NCBI GenBank assembly: GCA_965249035.1 | Contig: CBDFKV010000007.1 | Span: forward strand, 682,001 to 746,000 | Direction: 5' to 3' | Source of the DNA: CBDFKV01 sp965249035 | GTDB lineage: Bacteria; Pseudomonadota; Gammaproteobacteria; Arenicellales; Poriferihabitantaceae | DNA: 64,000 nt | Shown: positions 54,380 through 62,562 of the stretch, in pieces | How positions within the stretch are numbered: position 1 is the first letter of the stretch | How the letters are laid out: each line of letters starts with the position of its first letter | Position numbers and translations under genes: made by a program | The notes under the pieces: model-generated | What the model was told of the DNA's origin: nothing | The model's input: only the letters and a program-made list of their open reading frames with translations | Databases searched by the model: none

Positions 54380-54429
54380 TAGGCAACGCGGGCGTAGTTG
54401 CGTAAACTCGCGCTACGCTTGATTGCCTA
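54380..54429 (+). promoter_or_regulatory. Long inverted repeat directly upstream of the oxidoreductase start
   Basis: TAGGCAA (54380-54386) and GCGTAG (54392-54397) are matched in order by CTACGC (54413-54418) and TTGCCTA (54423-54429), giving a two-tier stem with a 15-base central loop. It ends five bases before the ATG at 54435, exactly where a ribosome site should be, and no other ribosome site is visible. Confidence 0.6.
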
Positions 54430-54434
54430 CGCCT

Positions 54435-56036
54435 ATGCCCCCGAACCACAACACAACCGATTACGACGTCGCTATCATTGGCGGTGGACATAATGGTTTA
54501 GTCTGCGCCTGCTATCTCGCTAAAGCGGGGCAAAAAGTCGCCCTATTTGAGCAGCGCTCCATCGTCGGTGGCGCAGCGGTTACAGAAGAGTTTCACCCCG
54601 GCTTTCGCAACTCGACTGCCAGTTATACCGTCAGCCTGCTCAACCCAAAAATAATCGCTGACCTTAATCTGAAGGCACATGGGCTGCGGATCGTCGAACG
54701 ACCTATTGCCAATTTCCTGCCGCTACCTGATGGCCGCTATTTGAAGCTAGGCGGTGAGCTTGAGCACACCCAAGCTGCTTTCGCCGAATTTTCAGCGCAT
54801 GACGCCAAGGCCCTACCCGCCTATTACGCAATGCTGGAAGATGTCGCCGACGTTTTACGCGGTTTATTGCTGACCACACCACCCAATATTGGAGGGGGTG
54901 CGGGTGATGTACTGGGCGCATTAAAACTCGGCATGCGGATGAAACGCTTATCGATGTCATCACGACGTGACGTCCTCGACTTATTTACCAAAAGTGCCGC
55001 CCAAGTATTAGATAACTGGTTTGAAAACGAGCATATCAAAGCGGCCTTTGCGTTTGATTCCATCGTCGGCAATTATGCCAGCCCCTACACACCCGGCTCA
55101 GCCTATGTACTACTGCATCATGTTTTTGGTGAGGTCAATGGCAAATCGGGCGTATGGGGCCACGCAATAGGCGGAATGGGCGAAATTACACAAGCGATGG
55201 CGAAGGAAGCAATCGCATTGGGTGTCGTCATTCATACCGATGCCGGAGTCAGCGCACTGGGAATAGAGCAAGGTAGAATCAGCCATATCACACTCAATAA
55301 TGGCCAAACCGTCAGCGCGAAGAAAATTGCCGCTAATATTAATCCACGGCTATTATTTCTAGATCTCATTGACGAAAGTGCCCTACCCACCGAGTTTGTG
55401 CGTCGAATGCGTTCTTACCGCTGCGAATCAGCAACATTTCGTATGAACGTAGCACTATCAGAATTACCCGACTTCTCCTGCCTGCCCGGCAGCGATTGTG
55501 CCGAACACCATCAGTCAGGCATCGTCATCGCCCCAACAATGGCTTACATGGACCAGGCTTTTATGGATGCGCGCATGCACGGTTGGTCGAAACAACCGAT
55601 CGTGGAAATGCTAATCCCCAGCACCATAGACGATAGCCTTGCCCCGCCAAAGCAACACGTTGCCAGTCTATTTTGTCAGCATTTTTCTTACGATTTACCC
55701 ACTGACAAGCACTGGCATCAACAACGAGAAGCCGCTGCTACCACCATCATCGATACAGTCACTCAGTACGCGCCTAATTTCAAATCGGCCCTGCTCGGAA
55801 AACTGGCCTTATCACCGCTCGACCTGGAAACGCGTTTTGGTCTAACTCGTGGTGATATCTTTCATGGACAGCTGAGCCTTGATCAGCTATTTTCAAATCG
55901 TCCAATAATGGGTTATGCTGACTATCGTAGCCCGATAAAGGGCTTATACTTATGTGGTTCTGGCACGCACCCGGGTGGTGGCGTTACCGGCATTCCTGGG
56001 CACAATGCGGCTCGGGAAATCTTAAAAGACTCTTAA
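54435..56036 (+). CDS. FAD-dependent oxidoreductase, phytoene desaturase/PYROXD2-like
   Basis: 533 residues. A dinucleotide-binding motif VAIIGGGHNGLVCACYLAKAGQKVALFEQRSIVGGAA starts the protein, and the C-terminal FAD motif GLYLCGSGTHPGGGVTGIPGHNAA closes it, the pattern of the CrtI/CrtO/PYROXD2 group of flavin amine-oxidase-like enzymes. No other carotenoid genes are nearby, so a PYROXD2-like lipid or isoprenoid oxidoreductase is as likely as a carotenoid enzyme. I start at the ATG of 54435 rather than TTG at 54423, which lies inside the upstream inverted repeat. The end overlaps no neighbour: djlA begins 14 bases later. Confidence 0.85.
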   Translation: MPPNHNTTDYDVAIIGGGHNGLVCACYLAKAGQKVALFEQRSIVGGAAVTEEFHPGFRNSTASYTVSLLNPKIIADLNLKAHGLRIVERPIANFLPLPDGRYLKLGGELEHTQAAFAEFSAHDAKALPAYYAMLEDVADVLRGLLLTTPPNIGGGAGDVLGALKLGMRMKRLSMSSRRDVLDLFTKSAAQVLDNWFENEHIKAAFAFDSIVGNYASPYTPGSAYVLLHHVFGEVNGKSGVWGHAIGGMGEITQAMAKEAIALGVVIHTDAGVSALGIEQGRISHITLNNGQTVSAKKIAANINPRLLFLDLIDESALPTEFVRRMRSYRCESATFRMNVALSELPDFSCLPGSDCAEHHQSGIVIAPTMAYMDQAFMDARMHGWSKQPIVEMLIPSTIDDSLAPPKQHVASLFCQHFSYDLPTDKHWHQQREAAATTIIDTVTQYAPNFKSALLGKLALSPLDLETRFGLTRGDIFHGQLSLDQLFSNRPIMGYADYRSPIKGLYLCGSGTHPGGGVTGIPGHNAAREILKDS

Positions 56037-56050
56037 ATTTATCTCTATTA

Positions 56051-56884
56051 ATGAATGCACTGAAATATATCCTCGCCATCGTCGGTTACTACTGGATGGG
56101 CTTTAGCGGCCTGCTCCTCGGTCTGTTCGGCGGCATCGCACTCCAGGCTTACAAGCAACACGGCTCAGCCGCTTTCTCACCCAAGGCGAGGATGCAAAAA
56201 GCGCAGCAGCAAAAAGGCGTGTTCCTAGAGACGCTATTTGTGCTGATGGGTAAACTCGCCAAAGCCGACGGCCACGTTTCAAAGGAAGAAATCGATCACG
56301 TTGAAGCCTTGATGACATCGCTGAATATTCGCGATCAGCGCCGCACAGACGCCATTGCCCAGTTCAAGCGTGGCTCGGACGATGACTACGATGCGCAGGC
56401 ATTGCTGAGCACCTTTGTGCAAGTATGTGGCAGCTCACCCCGTTTAACGCACTTCTTGCTGGTCTATTTGATCGGTGTCGCCATGGCTGATGGTCAGTTC
56501 AGCGCCGAAGAAGAGGCCGTTTTACGGTCGATTGCCATACAAATCGGCTACTCCGAAGTATTGTTTAATGCCCTGTTGCAACAAACCCGAGCGCAAGACC
56601 AGTTTCGCAAGCAAGGTGGCCAGTATCAACAGGGGCAAGGCGCGCCACGACCGCCGTCAACGAAAGCCACATTAGAAGCCGCGTATGAGGCGCTTGGGGT
56701 AACACCCGCAAATAGCGACGTTGCGGTTAAAAAGGCTTACCGTAAGCTCATCAGCCAGTTTCACCCCGATAAGTTGATCGGTCAGGGCGTACCGAAAGAA
56801 ATGATCGAAGTCGCGACCGAGCGTTCGCAAGAGGTTCGCGCGGCCTACGAGCTCATTACAGAACACCGCAAGTCAAAGGCGTAA
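56051..56884 (+). CDS. djlA: Co-chaperone DjlA
   Basis: 277 residues. A single N-terminal transmembrane helix (ILAIVGYYWMGFSGLLLGLFGG), a central TerB-like helical domain (about 50-165) with conserved KADGHVSKEEIDHVE and VAMADGQFSAEEEAVLRSIA, a Gln/Gly-rich linker and a C-terminal J domain with the HPD tripeptide in ISQFHPDKLIGQG. It is a type III membrane-anchored J protein that stimulates DnaK, close to E. coli DjlA in length (271). The start at 56051 is preferred over a longer frame that overlaps the oxidoreductase. Confidence 0.94.
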   Translation: MNALKYILAIVGYYWMGFSGLLLGLFGGIALQAYKQHGSAAFSPKARMQKAQQQKGVFLETLFVLMGKLAKADGHVSKEEIDHVEALMTSLNIRDQRRTDAIAQFKRGSDDDYDAQALLSTFVQVCGSSPRLTHFLLVYLIGVAMADGQFSAEEEAVLRSIAIQIGYSEVLFNALLQQTRAQDQFRKQGGQYQQGQGAPRPPSTKATLEAAYEALGVTPANSDVAVKKAYRKLISQFHPDKLIGQGVPKEMIEVATERSQEVRAAYELITEHRKSKA

Positions 56885-57720
56885 TGACCGAAACCCGAGT
56901 TGTTTTACTCGGCACAGGCACGCCCAACGCCGACCCCGATCGGATGGGTCCTTCGCTGGCAGTGGTTGTCGATGACACGCCCTATCTAGTCGACTTCGGT
57001 ACTGGAATCGTGCGCCGAGTAGCGGCAGCGGAACAGCTGGGTATCCGTGGAATGGCCGTTAGCAAACTAGACAAAGCCTTTCTGACGCACCTGCATTCTG
57101 ACCACACTATTGGCTACCCCGATTTAATCCTCTCTCCCTGGGTACTTGGACGAAAAACACCATTATCGGTGTGGGGGCCTGCTGGGCTCAAATCGATGAC
57201 CGATCATTTGCTAGCAGCCTACAGCGCTGATCAGAAAGTACGGGTTTGTGGCTTCGAGCCAATCAACGTTGAAGCATTTGGTGTCAATGCCCATGAAATC
57301 CAACCCGGCATTTGTTACCAGGACGAGTTGGTCACAGTCGAAGCTTTTGCCGTTAAGCATGGCGATCATTGGCTGGCGCTCGGCTATCAATTTACCACGC
57401 CTGATCGACGAGTCGTTATTTCTGGAGACACTCGGCCGGTGGATTCATTAATAGACTTATGGCGCGGTTGCGATGTCTTGGTACACGAAGTCTATTCAAG
57501 CCAGGGTTTTAAGCGCCGTTCCGCTAAATGGCAGCAGTATCACGCGCACATGCATACCTCAACCGAGGAACTGGCTGAGATCGCTACCCAGGTTCGCCCT
57601 AAAAAATTGGTGATGACCCACTTACTCCTATGGGGCAGCAGCCCCGCGGATCTGCTGGCAGAGGTAACAGCCCATTACGACGGTGAAGTGGTTTGTGGAG
57701 AAGACCTGGGTGTTTACTAA
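56884..57720 (+). CDS. MBL-fold metallo-hydrolase, RNase Z-like
   Basis: 278 residues of the metallo-beta-lactamase fold. N-terminal VVLLGTGTPNADPDRMGPS, zinc-binding HLHSDHTIGYPDL, SGDTRP with the bridging Asp, and HMHTSTEE plus MTHLLLWG provide the ligand set. The arrangement resembles RNase Z and its arylsulfatase/phosphodiesterase-like relatives, but it lacks the exosite loop of true RNase Z that I can identify. Substrate unknown. Its ATG overlaps the djlA stop (TAATG), so it is coupled to djlA. Confidence 0.85.
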   Translation: MTETRVVLLGTGTPNADPDRMGPSLAVVVDDTPYLVDFGTGIVRRVAAAEQLGIRGMAVSKLDKAFLTHLHSDHTIGYPDLILSPWVLGRKTPLSVWGPAGLKSMTDHLLAAYSADQKVRVCGFEPINVEAFGVNAHEIQPGICYQDELVTVEAFAVKHGDHWLALGYQFTTPDRRVVISGDTRPVDSLIDLWRGCDVLVHEVYSSQGFKRRSAKWQQYHAHMHTSTEELAEIATQVRPKKLVMTHLLLWGSSPADLLAEVTAHYDGEVVCGEDLGVY

Positions 57721-57750
57721 AGTAGACCTCCCAACCTTGCGCATACCCTT

Positions 57751-57784
57751 TTAAAAAAGCGCCGCCAAAGGCGATGACGGCGCT
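57751..57784 (-). terminator. Rho-independent terminator of metY
   Basis: On the minus strand the seven-base stem AGCGCCG / CGGCGCT with a 13-base loop is followed by TTTTTTAA. It lies 16 bases after the metY stop codon, in the convergent gap to the MBL hydrolase. Confidence 0.8.
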
Positions 57785-57799
57785 AATCATACCTTGGAT

Positions 57800-59068
57800 T
57801 TATGCTTCCAAAGCCTGACTTAAATCTTCAATGATATCGTCAATGTGCTCGATACCAATGCACAAACGCATCATTTCTGGTGTGACTCCCGCGGTTTGTT
57901 GCTCCGACTCGGTCATTTGCCGGTGTGTGGTGGAGGCTGGGTGACAGGCCAACGATTTGGCATCACCAATATTGACCAAGCGTCTGATCATGCTTAACGC
58001 ATCATAAAATTTAACTCCAGCCTCATAGCCACCCTTAACCCCGAAGGTCATCAGAGACGAGGGCTTGCCGCCATAATACTTCTGCGCCAAATCATAATAT
58101 TTATCACCCTTCAGCCCGGCGTAACTCACCCAGTCCACTTTCGGATGAGCTTGCAAATACTCGGCGACTGCTTGAGCATTCTCACAGTGCCGCTCCATCC
58201 TGAGTGGCAGTGTTTCAATCCCTTGCAACAGCATAAAAGCGCTTAACGGCGACAAGGCAGAACCGGTATTACGCAGCGGCACGGTACGCGCGCGCCCAAT
58301 AAAGGCCGCAGGACCAAAGGCTTCGGTGTACACCACCCCATGATAGGCGGGCTCAGGTTGATTCAGCACCGGAAACCGCTCGGCATGCTCAGCCCAGGGG
58401 AATTGACCGCCATCAACGATAATGCCGCCCAAAGTAGTGCCGTGACCGCCCATGTACTTGGTCAGCGAATGGACAATAATATCGGCACCATAATCTATCG
58501 GATTAAGCAAGGCTGGTGTCGCAACGGTATTATCAACTATCACCGGAACGCCGTGGCTATGTGCCATGGCGGCGATCGGCTCAATATCAACGATGTTGCC
58601 CGCAGGGTTGCCGATTGTTTCACAGAAAACCGCCTTGGTTTTATGATCTATCAGCTCCTCGAGATCAGCGGCTTGATCACTGTCGGCAAATCGCACATCA
58701 ATGCCCAGTTTCGGCAGCATATGCGCGAACAGCGTGTAAGTTCCACCGTAAAGCTGCGGCGTTGAAACGATATTATCGCCCGCCTCGGCGATGGTCAGAA
58801 TGGCGTAGTTAATCGCCGCACTTCCTGCTGATGTTGCTAACGCGGCAACACCCTTTTCTAAAGCTGCTACGCGCTTTTCCAGCACGTCCCAAGTTGGGTT
58901 CATGATACGCGTATAGATATTGCCGGGCACTGCCAAATCAAATAGATCAGCACCGTGTTGGGCATTGTCAAACTCATACGCGACCGTCTGGTGGATCGGC
59001 ACCGCACAAGATTTGGTGGTGGGGTCGGTTTCGTAACCTTCGTGAATACAAATGCTTTCTTTTCGCAT
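57800..59068 (-). CDS. metY: O-acetylhomoserine (thiol)-lyase / O-acetylhomoserine aminocarboxypropyltransferase
   Basis: 422-residue PLP enzyme of the Cys/Met metabolism family (gamma-elimination/replacement). SAGSAAINYAIL at the substrate-phosphate site, CETIGNPAGNIVDI, VDNTVATPALLNP and HSLTKYMGGHG, with the PLP-binding Lys, are intact, as is the C-terminal SKLACHPASTTHRQ-like AKSLACHPASTTHRQM segment. It would make homocysteine from O-acetylhomoserine and sulfide, which would link it to sulfide metabolism elsewhere in the window. An AAAAGGAGA ribosome site precedes the start, and a TATAAT -10 hexamer at 59108-59113 on the minus strand lacks a good -35. Confidence 0.93.
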   Translation of the reverse strand: MRKESICIHEGYETDPTTKSCAVPIHQTVAYEFDNAQHGADLFDLAVPGNIYTRIMNPTWDVLEKRVAALEKGVAALATSAGSAAINYAILTIAEAGDNIVSTPQLYGGTYTLFAHMLPKLGIDVRFADSDQAADLEELIDHKTKAVFCETIGNPAGNIVDIEPIAAMAHSHGVPVIVDNTVATPALLNPIDYGADIIVHSLTKYMGGHGTTLGGIIVDGGQFPWAEHAERFPVLNQPEPAYHGVVYTEAFGPAAFIGRARTVPLRNTGSALSPLSAFMLLQGIETLPLRMERHCENAQAVAEYLQAHPKVDWVSYAGLKGDKYYDLAQKYYGGKPSSLMTFGVKGGYEAGVKFYDALSMIRRLVNIGDAKSLACHPASTTHRQMTESEQQTAGVTPEMMRLCIGIEHIDDIIEDLSQALEA

Positions 59069-59290
59069 GAAGTCTCCTTTTAGATATTATTGGTGTTGAG
59101 TGGCGTTATTATACGATCATCACAGTGCTTTCAGGCTGAAATAATATAAGGGTTAGATAGGCAGATAAACGGCCCAAAGTTAGGGCTAAGAACAATCACA
59201 GGCAAAACAAGCTCAGGCAGTTTTACCGGTTCGCCAAAGATGGTATGCTCAGCGCCCATTCGTCTTGTTAGTTGTCAACCTTAGTTCTCC

Positions 59291-59971
59291 ATGGCCCTAC
59301 TCATTTTAGCGCAAGCCCGCACAACCGCATTATGCATCGCCCGTTTAATGGCGAGTAGCATGCTTGCAATTAGCCTGACCGTTGGGATTTTGAGCAGCGC
59401 ACAAGCCAGCGGCGAGGTATACATCTACGTTAATGAAGACGGCTCCAAATTAATTTCATCCTCATCGCTGAGCCGGCCAGGCTATAAGCTGCTAAAAGCC
59501 TATACACCGCAGTCCGTCGCCTATCGGCCCAGCCACCCACCGCGTCGATTGAAACCAAGGCTGAGCGATTTTGATCCATTAATCAAGACAATCGCTGACA
59601 AGTATTTTCAGGATCGCGCGCTGATTAAGGCTATTATTCAAGTTGAATCCAGCTTCAACGCGCGTGCCGTTTCACCCAAAGGTGCACGTGGACTGATGCA
59701 GCTAATGCCTGCAACCCAGCGCCGTTTTGAGGTCGCTGACGCCTTTAATGCCGAACAAAATATCAGTGGCGGCACCCATTATTTCAGTATGCTGATGAAA
59801 CGTTACGATAACGACATTCGCAAAGCGCTGGCAGCTTACAATGCCGGTGAAGCAGCGGTGGACCGTTACAACGGCATACCTCCTTACAGCGAAACCCAAG
59901 CTTACGTTAGGAACGTTATTCGCTTGCATAAACGCTATCAAACTAACGCCAACTCAGCAATTTATGGCTAA
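59291..59971 (+). CDS. Soluble lytic transglycosylase, SLT domain
   Basis: 226 residues. An N-terminal signal peptide (LMASSMLAISLTVGILSSAQAS, cleavage near residue 40) targets the periplasm; a short DUF4124-like segment (GEVYIYVNEDGSKLISS) follows. The catalytic SLT domain starts near 98: the catalytic Glu is in IIQVESSFNARAVS, with GARGLMQLMPAT and ALAAYNAGEAAVDRYNGIPPYSETQAYVRNV. It cleaves peptidoglycan glycan strands to 1,6-anhydromuropeptides. It stands 15 bases before an M23 peptidase, a natural pairing for cell-wall remodelling. Confidence 0.92.
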   Translation: MALLILAQARTTALCIARLMASSMLAISLTVGILSSAQASGEVYIYVNEDGSKLISSSSLSRPGYKLLKAYTPQSVAYRPSHPPRRLKPRLSDFDPLIKTIADKYFQDRALIKAIIQVESSFNARAVSPKGARGLMQLMPATQRRFEVADAFNAEQNISGGTHYFSMLMKRYDNDIRKALAAYNAGEAAVDRYNGIPPYSETQAYVRNVIRLHKRYQTNANSAIYG

Positions 59972-59986
59972 CCCTTATTTGAGCAG

Positions 59987-61099
59987 ATGAGAGCAGACCA
60001 ACACCACAACGCCCCGACTAAACAGGAGCGCTTAAAATCATTGGATAAACACTATCTGGTCACCGTCACCGATTTGACCCATACACGTCACTTTAAGATT
60101 CCGAAGATGCTTAAAAAGCTGTCTTTGGTGTCGATTGCATTGGTTTCACTGGCCGTGGGCGGCACCTATTATGCTATGAACTCACAACAGTCATTGCTTG
60201 TAAGCGTCCAGGAAAAAACAAAAATACTCGCCCATCAAGTGATCGGCGCGTATCGTAAAAATGCTGATTTGACTACCGTATTGGACCAACACGCCGGTGA
60301 ATTGGAAGGCATCAGTACCGCGCTCAGTGATGTTGAAGCCAATACCGGCGTTAGCGGTGATGCCGACCGAAGCATTCTTGAGCGCCTACAGGCAATTGCC
60401 GCGTATTACCAGGAAAAGGATAGCAGCTACGCAGAGCTCAACGAGCTAGTCGGTGAAATCTCGAAACAAAATGAATCCTCCAGCAGTGACTCACTTGAGA
60501 CATCGCCCGAAGCGATCAGTTTGACTCGCCTTACGCCGGGTCAAGAGCGCTTCCTACGCACATCAATCCCCAGCGGGTTTCCAACCACGAAATCCGAGGT
60601 GACTAGTAATTTTGGCAATCGCACACACCCGATCAGCCGGCAAAAAGCCTTTCATAGCGGCATTGATTTACGGGCCCAAATGAAAACCCCTATATATGCT
60701 ACGGCGGATGGAATCGTTGAATCCGCCAGTGCTAACTCCAGTAGCGGCAAACAAATTATCATTCGTCATAACTACGGCTTTGAAACCCGGTTTGCACATT
60801 TAGACAGCTACAAGGTTGCGGCTGGCGACATCATTCAAAAAGGTGATCTAATCGCGTATTCCGGTAATACAGGTCGCTCCAGCGCGCCACACCTGCACTA
60901 TGAAGTTCGGTATTTAGATAAGGCAAAAAACCCCATTGATTTCCTTGAATGGGGAATCGGCTCACGTAAGATTTTCGCCCAAACCAAAGGAATTCAATGG
61001 CAGTCTTTACTCGCGCAAGTCAATCGACAAATCATTTCATCGACGCTGCAATTATCTCAAGTGGATCAGTCAATTGACGGGCAAACAAAGACGCGCTAG
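59987..61099 (+). CDS. M23 family peptidase (LytM domain), membrane-anchored
   Basis: 370 residues. A cytoplasmic basic start (residues 1-40) and one transmembrane helix (LVSIALVSLAVGGTYYAMNS, about 47-66) are followed by a coiled-coil-like stretch (70-160) and a LytM domain. Zinc ligands are visible: the HSGIDL motif with its His and Asp, and HLHYEV with the third His; so it should be catalytically active rather than a NlpD-type activator. Probable substrate is peptidoglycan stem or cross-bridge peptides. Confidence 0.9.
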   Translation: MRADQHHNAPTKQERLKSLDKHYLVTVTDLTHTRHFKIPKMLKKLSLVSIALVSLAVGGTYYAMNSQQSLLVSVQEKTKILAHQVIGAYRKNADLTTVLDQHAGELEGISTALSDVEANTGVSGDADRSILERLQAIAAYYQEKDSSYAELNELVGEISKQNESSSSDSLETSPEAISLTRLTPGQERFLRTSIPSGFPTTKSEVTSNFGNRTHPISRQKAFHSGIDLRAQMKTPIYATADGIVESASANSSSGKQIIIRHNYGFETRFAHLDSYKVAAGDIIQKGDLIAYSGNTGRSSAPHLHYEVRYLDKAKNPIDFLEWGIGSRKIFAQTKGIQWQSLLAQVNRQIISSTLQLSQVDQSIDGQTKTR

Positions 61100-61188
61100 G
61101 CCTAACAGTTAATTAGTCCCTCTCTTTTGCCTACGAAAAAACTGAAGCTTGGCGTTGCCTCCGTTTTGCCACCGAGCGCTGCCAACGC

Positions 61189-61386
61189 TTAGCGCAACAC
61201 GTACTGCAATATTCCCTTGGCTGCAAAGCTAAAAAAGCCAGCGCCCAGCGCGATGAACATAATCGCCATGCCAAACTTACCTGCTTTAGACTCCTTCCCC
61301 ATTTTATAGACAATCAGTAACATATAGCCGATCAAGGTCGTCGTCCCTATCTTCAACGATATACTGGCAAATTCGGCTTCGGTCAT
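61189..61386 (-). CDS. DUF2788 small membrane protein
   Basis: 65 residues with two predicted transmembrane helices (about 12-27 and 38-60) and a polar loop KMGKESKAGKFG between them. The MTExxFxxxxLxxG start and the Lys-Ser-Lys-Ala-Gly-Lys-Phe-Gly loop are the family hallmarks of DUF2788, small gammaproteobacterial membrane proteins without a known role. Transcribed opposite to the M23 gene. Confidence 0.8.
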   Translation of the reverse strand: MTEAEFASISLKIGTTTLIGYMLLIVYKMGKESKAGKFGMAIMFIALGAGFFSFAAKGILQYVLR

Positions 61387-61957
61387 AGATAGAAATACTG
61401 ATAGAGCAGCGCTGACAAACCCAGATCTACTCCAACGTATTAAGAGGAATTAGTAAGATCGTCAATTATACATCGCCACAATAATTCGTGCCTGTTAGGA
61501 CCATAACGGCCAAGCGATTACCTGACATTATCAAACAGTAGATTAGCACCAATAAAAATCCTTATTAGTACATCAATATTACTTAATGAAGCGCGCTCAG
61601 TGTGGCTGACACCAGCAACTCAAAATACGCCTTAACTCTTTATAATTATTGGGTTTATCGGTAAACAAATATATTTGGTGTTGCTTAAATTTTTGCAATT
61701 GTTGCACCAACCTATGCAGAGTAGTCATCCTTTTGTGATATATAAGCTTACACTGTTTGAGCAAACCCCACTAATTGTGTATATTTATCCGCGTAGTGAC
61801 AGTTGAGCAGCGAACTCGAGAGACAATAATAAGTGATTTCCATCAGTTTTATGCACTCGTTGATAACCAATCGCACTGGCAGTCAGCCAATGCTGAAAGG
61901 ACTAAATCTGCTGTCCACTCGTTAACAATCACGTCCCAATAATTTGAGAGGATATTC
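61387..61957. other. Long AT-rich intergenic region upstream of fccA
   Basis: 571 bases without a gene I can support. The left ~250 bases are AT-rich and lack recognisable motifs. The right part holds a promoter candidate at 61757-61785 and a leader of about 165 bases, with a short in-frame peptide possibility (61851-61925) that lacks a ribosome site. No repeat, IS or known RNA gene was recognised. Confidence 0.5.
61757..61785 (+). promoter_or_regulatory. Sigma-70 promoter candidate for fccAB
   Basis: TTGAGC (-35, 61757-61762), 17-base spacer and TATATT (-10, 61780-61785) match the consensus at 4/6 and 5/6 positions. The start near 61792 would give a leader of about 165 bases to the ATG at 61958. 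Confidence 0.45.
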
Positions 61958-62551
61958 ATGAAAAATAGACGTTTACTGCAGACTGCTGTGATTAGTGCAG
62001 GTTTGCTACTGACGCTGAGCGGACAAGCTGAAATAGCCAGTCCCACGATGCTCAGCAACACCTGCGCTGGTTGCCACGGCACCAATGGTAATAGTGGCGG
62101 CCCTGCCATTCCCAGCATCGCTGGTTTATCACACGACTTCTTCGTTGAAGCGATGCAAGAATACCGCGAAGGTGAGCGTCCTTCGACCATTATGGAACGG
62201 ATCGCTAAAGGCTATTCTGACGAAGAAATTGAAGCAATGGCGGGTTATTTTGGTGAACAAACGTTTATCCGAGCCAAGCAAGATAGTGACGCCGCAATGG
62301 TTGAAGACGGGGGAAAGCTCCACGAAAAGTATTGCGAAAAATGCCATTCAGAAGGTGGCACCTTGGCTGATGATGATTCAGGCTTTCTGGGTGGTCAATG
62401 GACTCCGTACATTCAATATTCATTAGACGATTTCCTTAGCGGCGACCGAGAAATGACCAAAAAAATGAAGAAGAAAGTCGACAAGCTGCTTGAAAAGGAA
62501 GACGAAGGCGCTTTCACCAAACTTTTGCAATATTTCGCTAGCCAACAATAA
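61958..62551 (+). CDS. fccA: Flavocytochrome c sulfide dehydrogenase, dihaem cytochrome subunit FccA
   Basis: 197-residue exported cytochrome c with two haem sites: CAGCH (36-40) and CEKCH (126-130), about 90 residues apart as in dihaem FccA proteins. A signal peptide covers residues 1-24 (AVISAGLLLTLSGQA). It takes electrons from the flavin subunit during sulfide oxidation to sulfur and passes them on to the respiratory chain in the periplasm. Upstream AGAGGATATTC supplies the ribosome site. fccB follows 11 bases after the stop. Confidence 0.93.
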   Translation: MKNRRLLQTAVISAGLLLTLSGQAEIASPTMLSNTCAGCHGTNGNSGGPAIPSIAGLSHDFFVEAMQEYREGERPSTIMERIAKGYSDEEIEAMAGYFGEQTFIRAKQDSDAAMVEDGGKLHEKYCEKCHSEGGTLADDDSGFLGGQWTPYIQYSLDDFLSGDREMTKKMKKKVDKLLEKEDEGAFTKLLQYFASQQ

Positions 62552-62562
62552 GGAGTATGACA

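Noticed and set aside
59069..59290. SAM riboswitch upstream of metY
   Set aside because: No SAM-I/SAM-II-like core or terminator/antiterminator pair was recognised; only a bare TATAAT -10 is visible.
61851..61925. 24-codon open frame in the fccA leader as a leader peptide
   Set aside because: It has no ribosome site, and no regulatory codon run or attenuator was seen.
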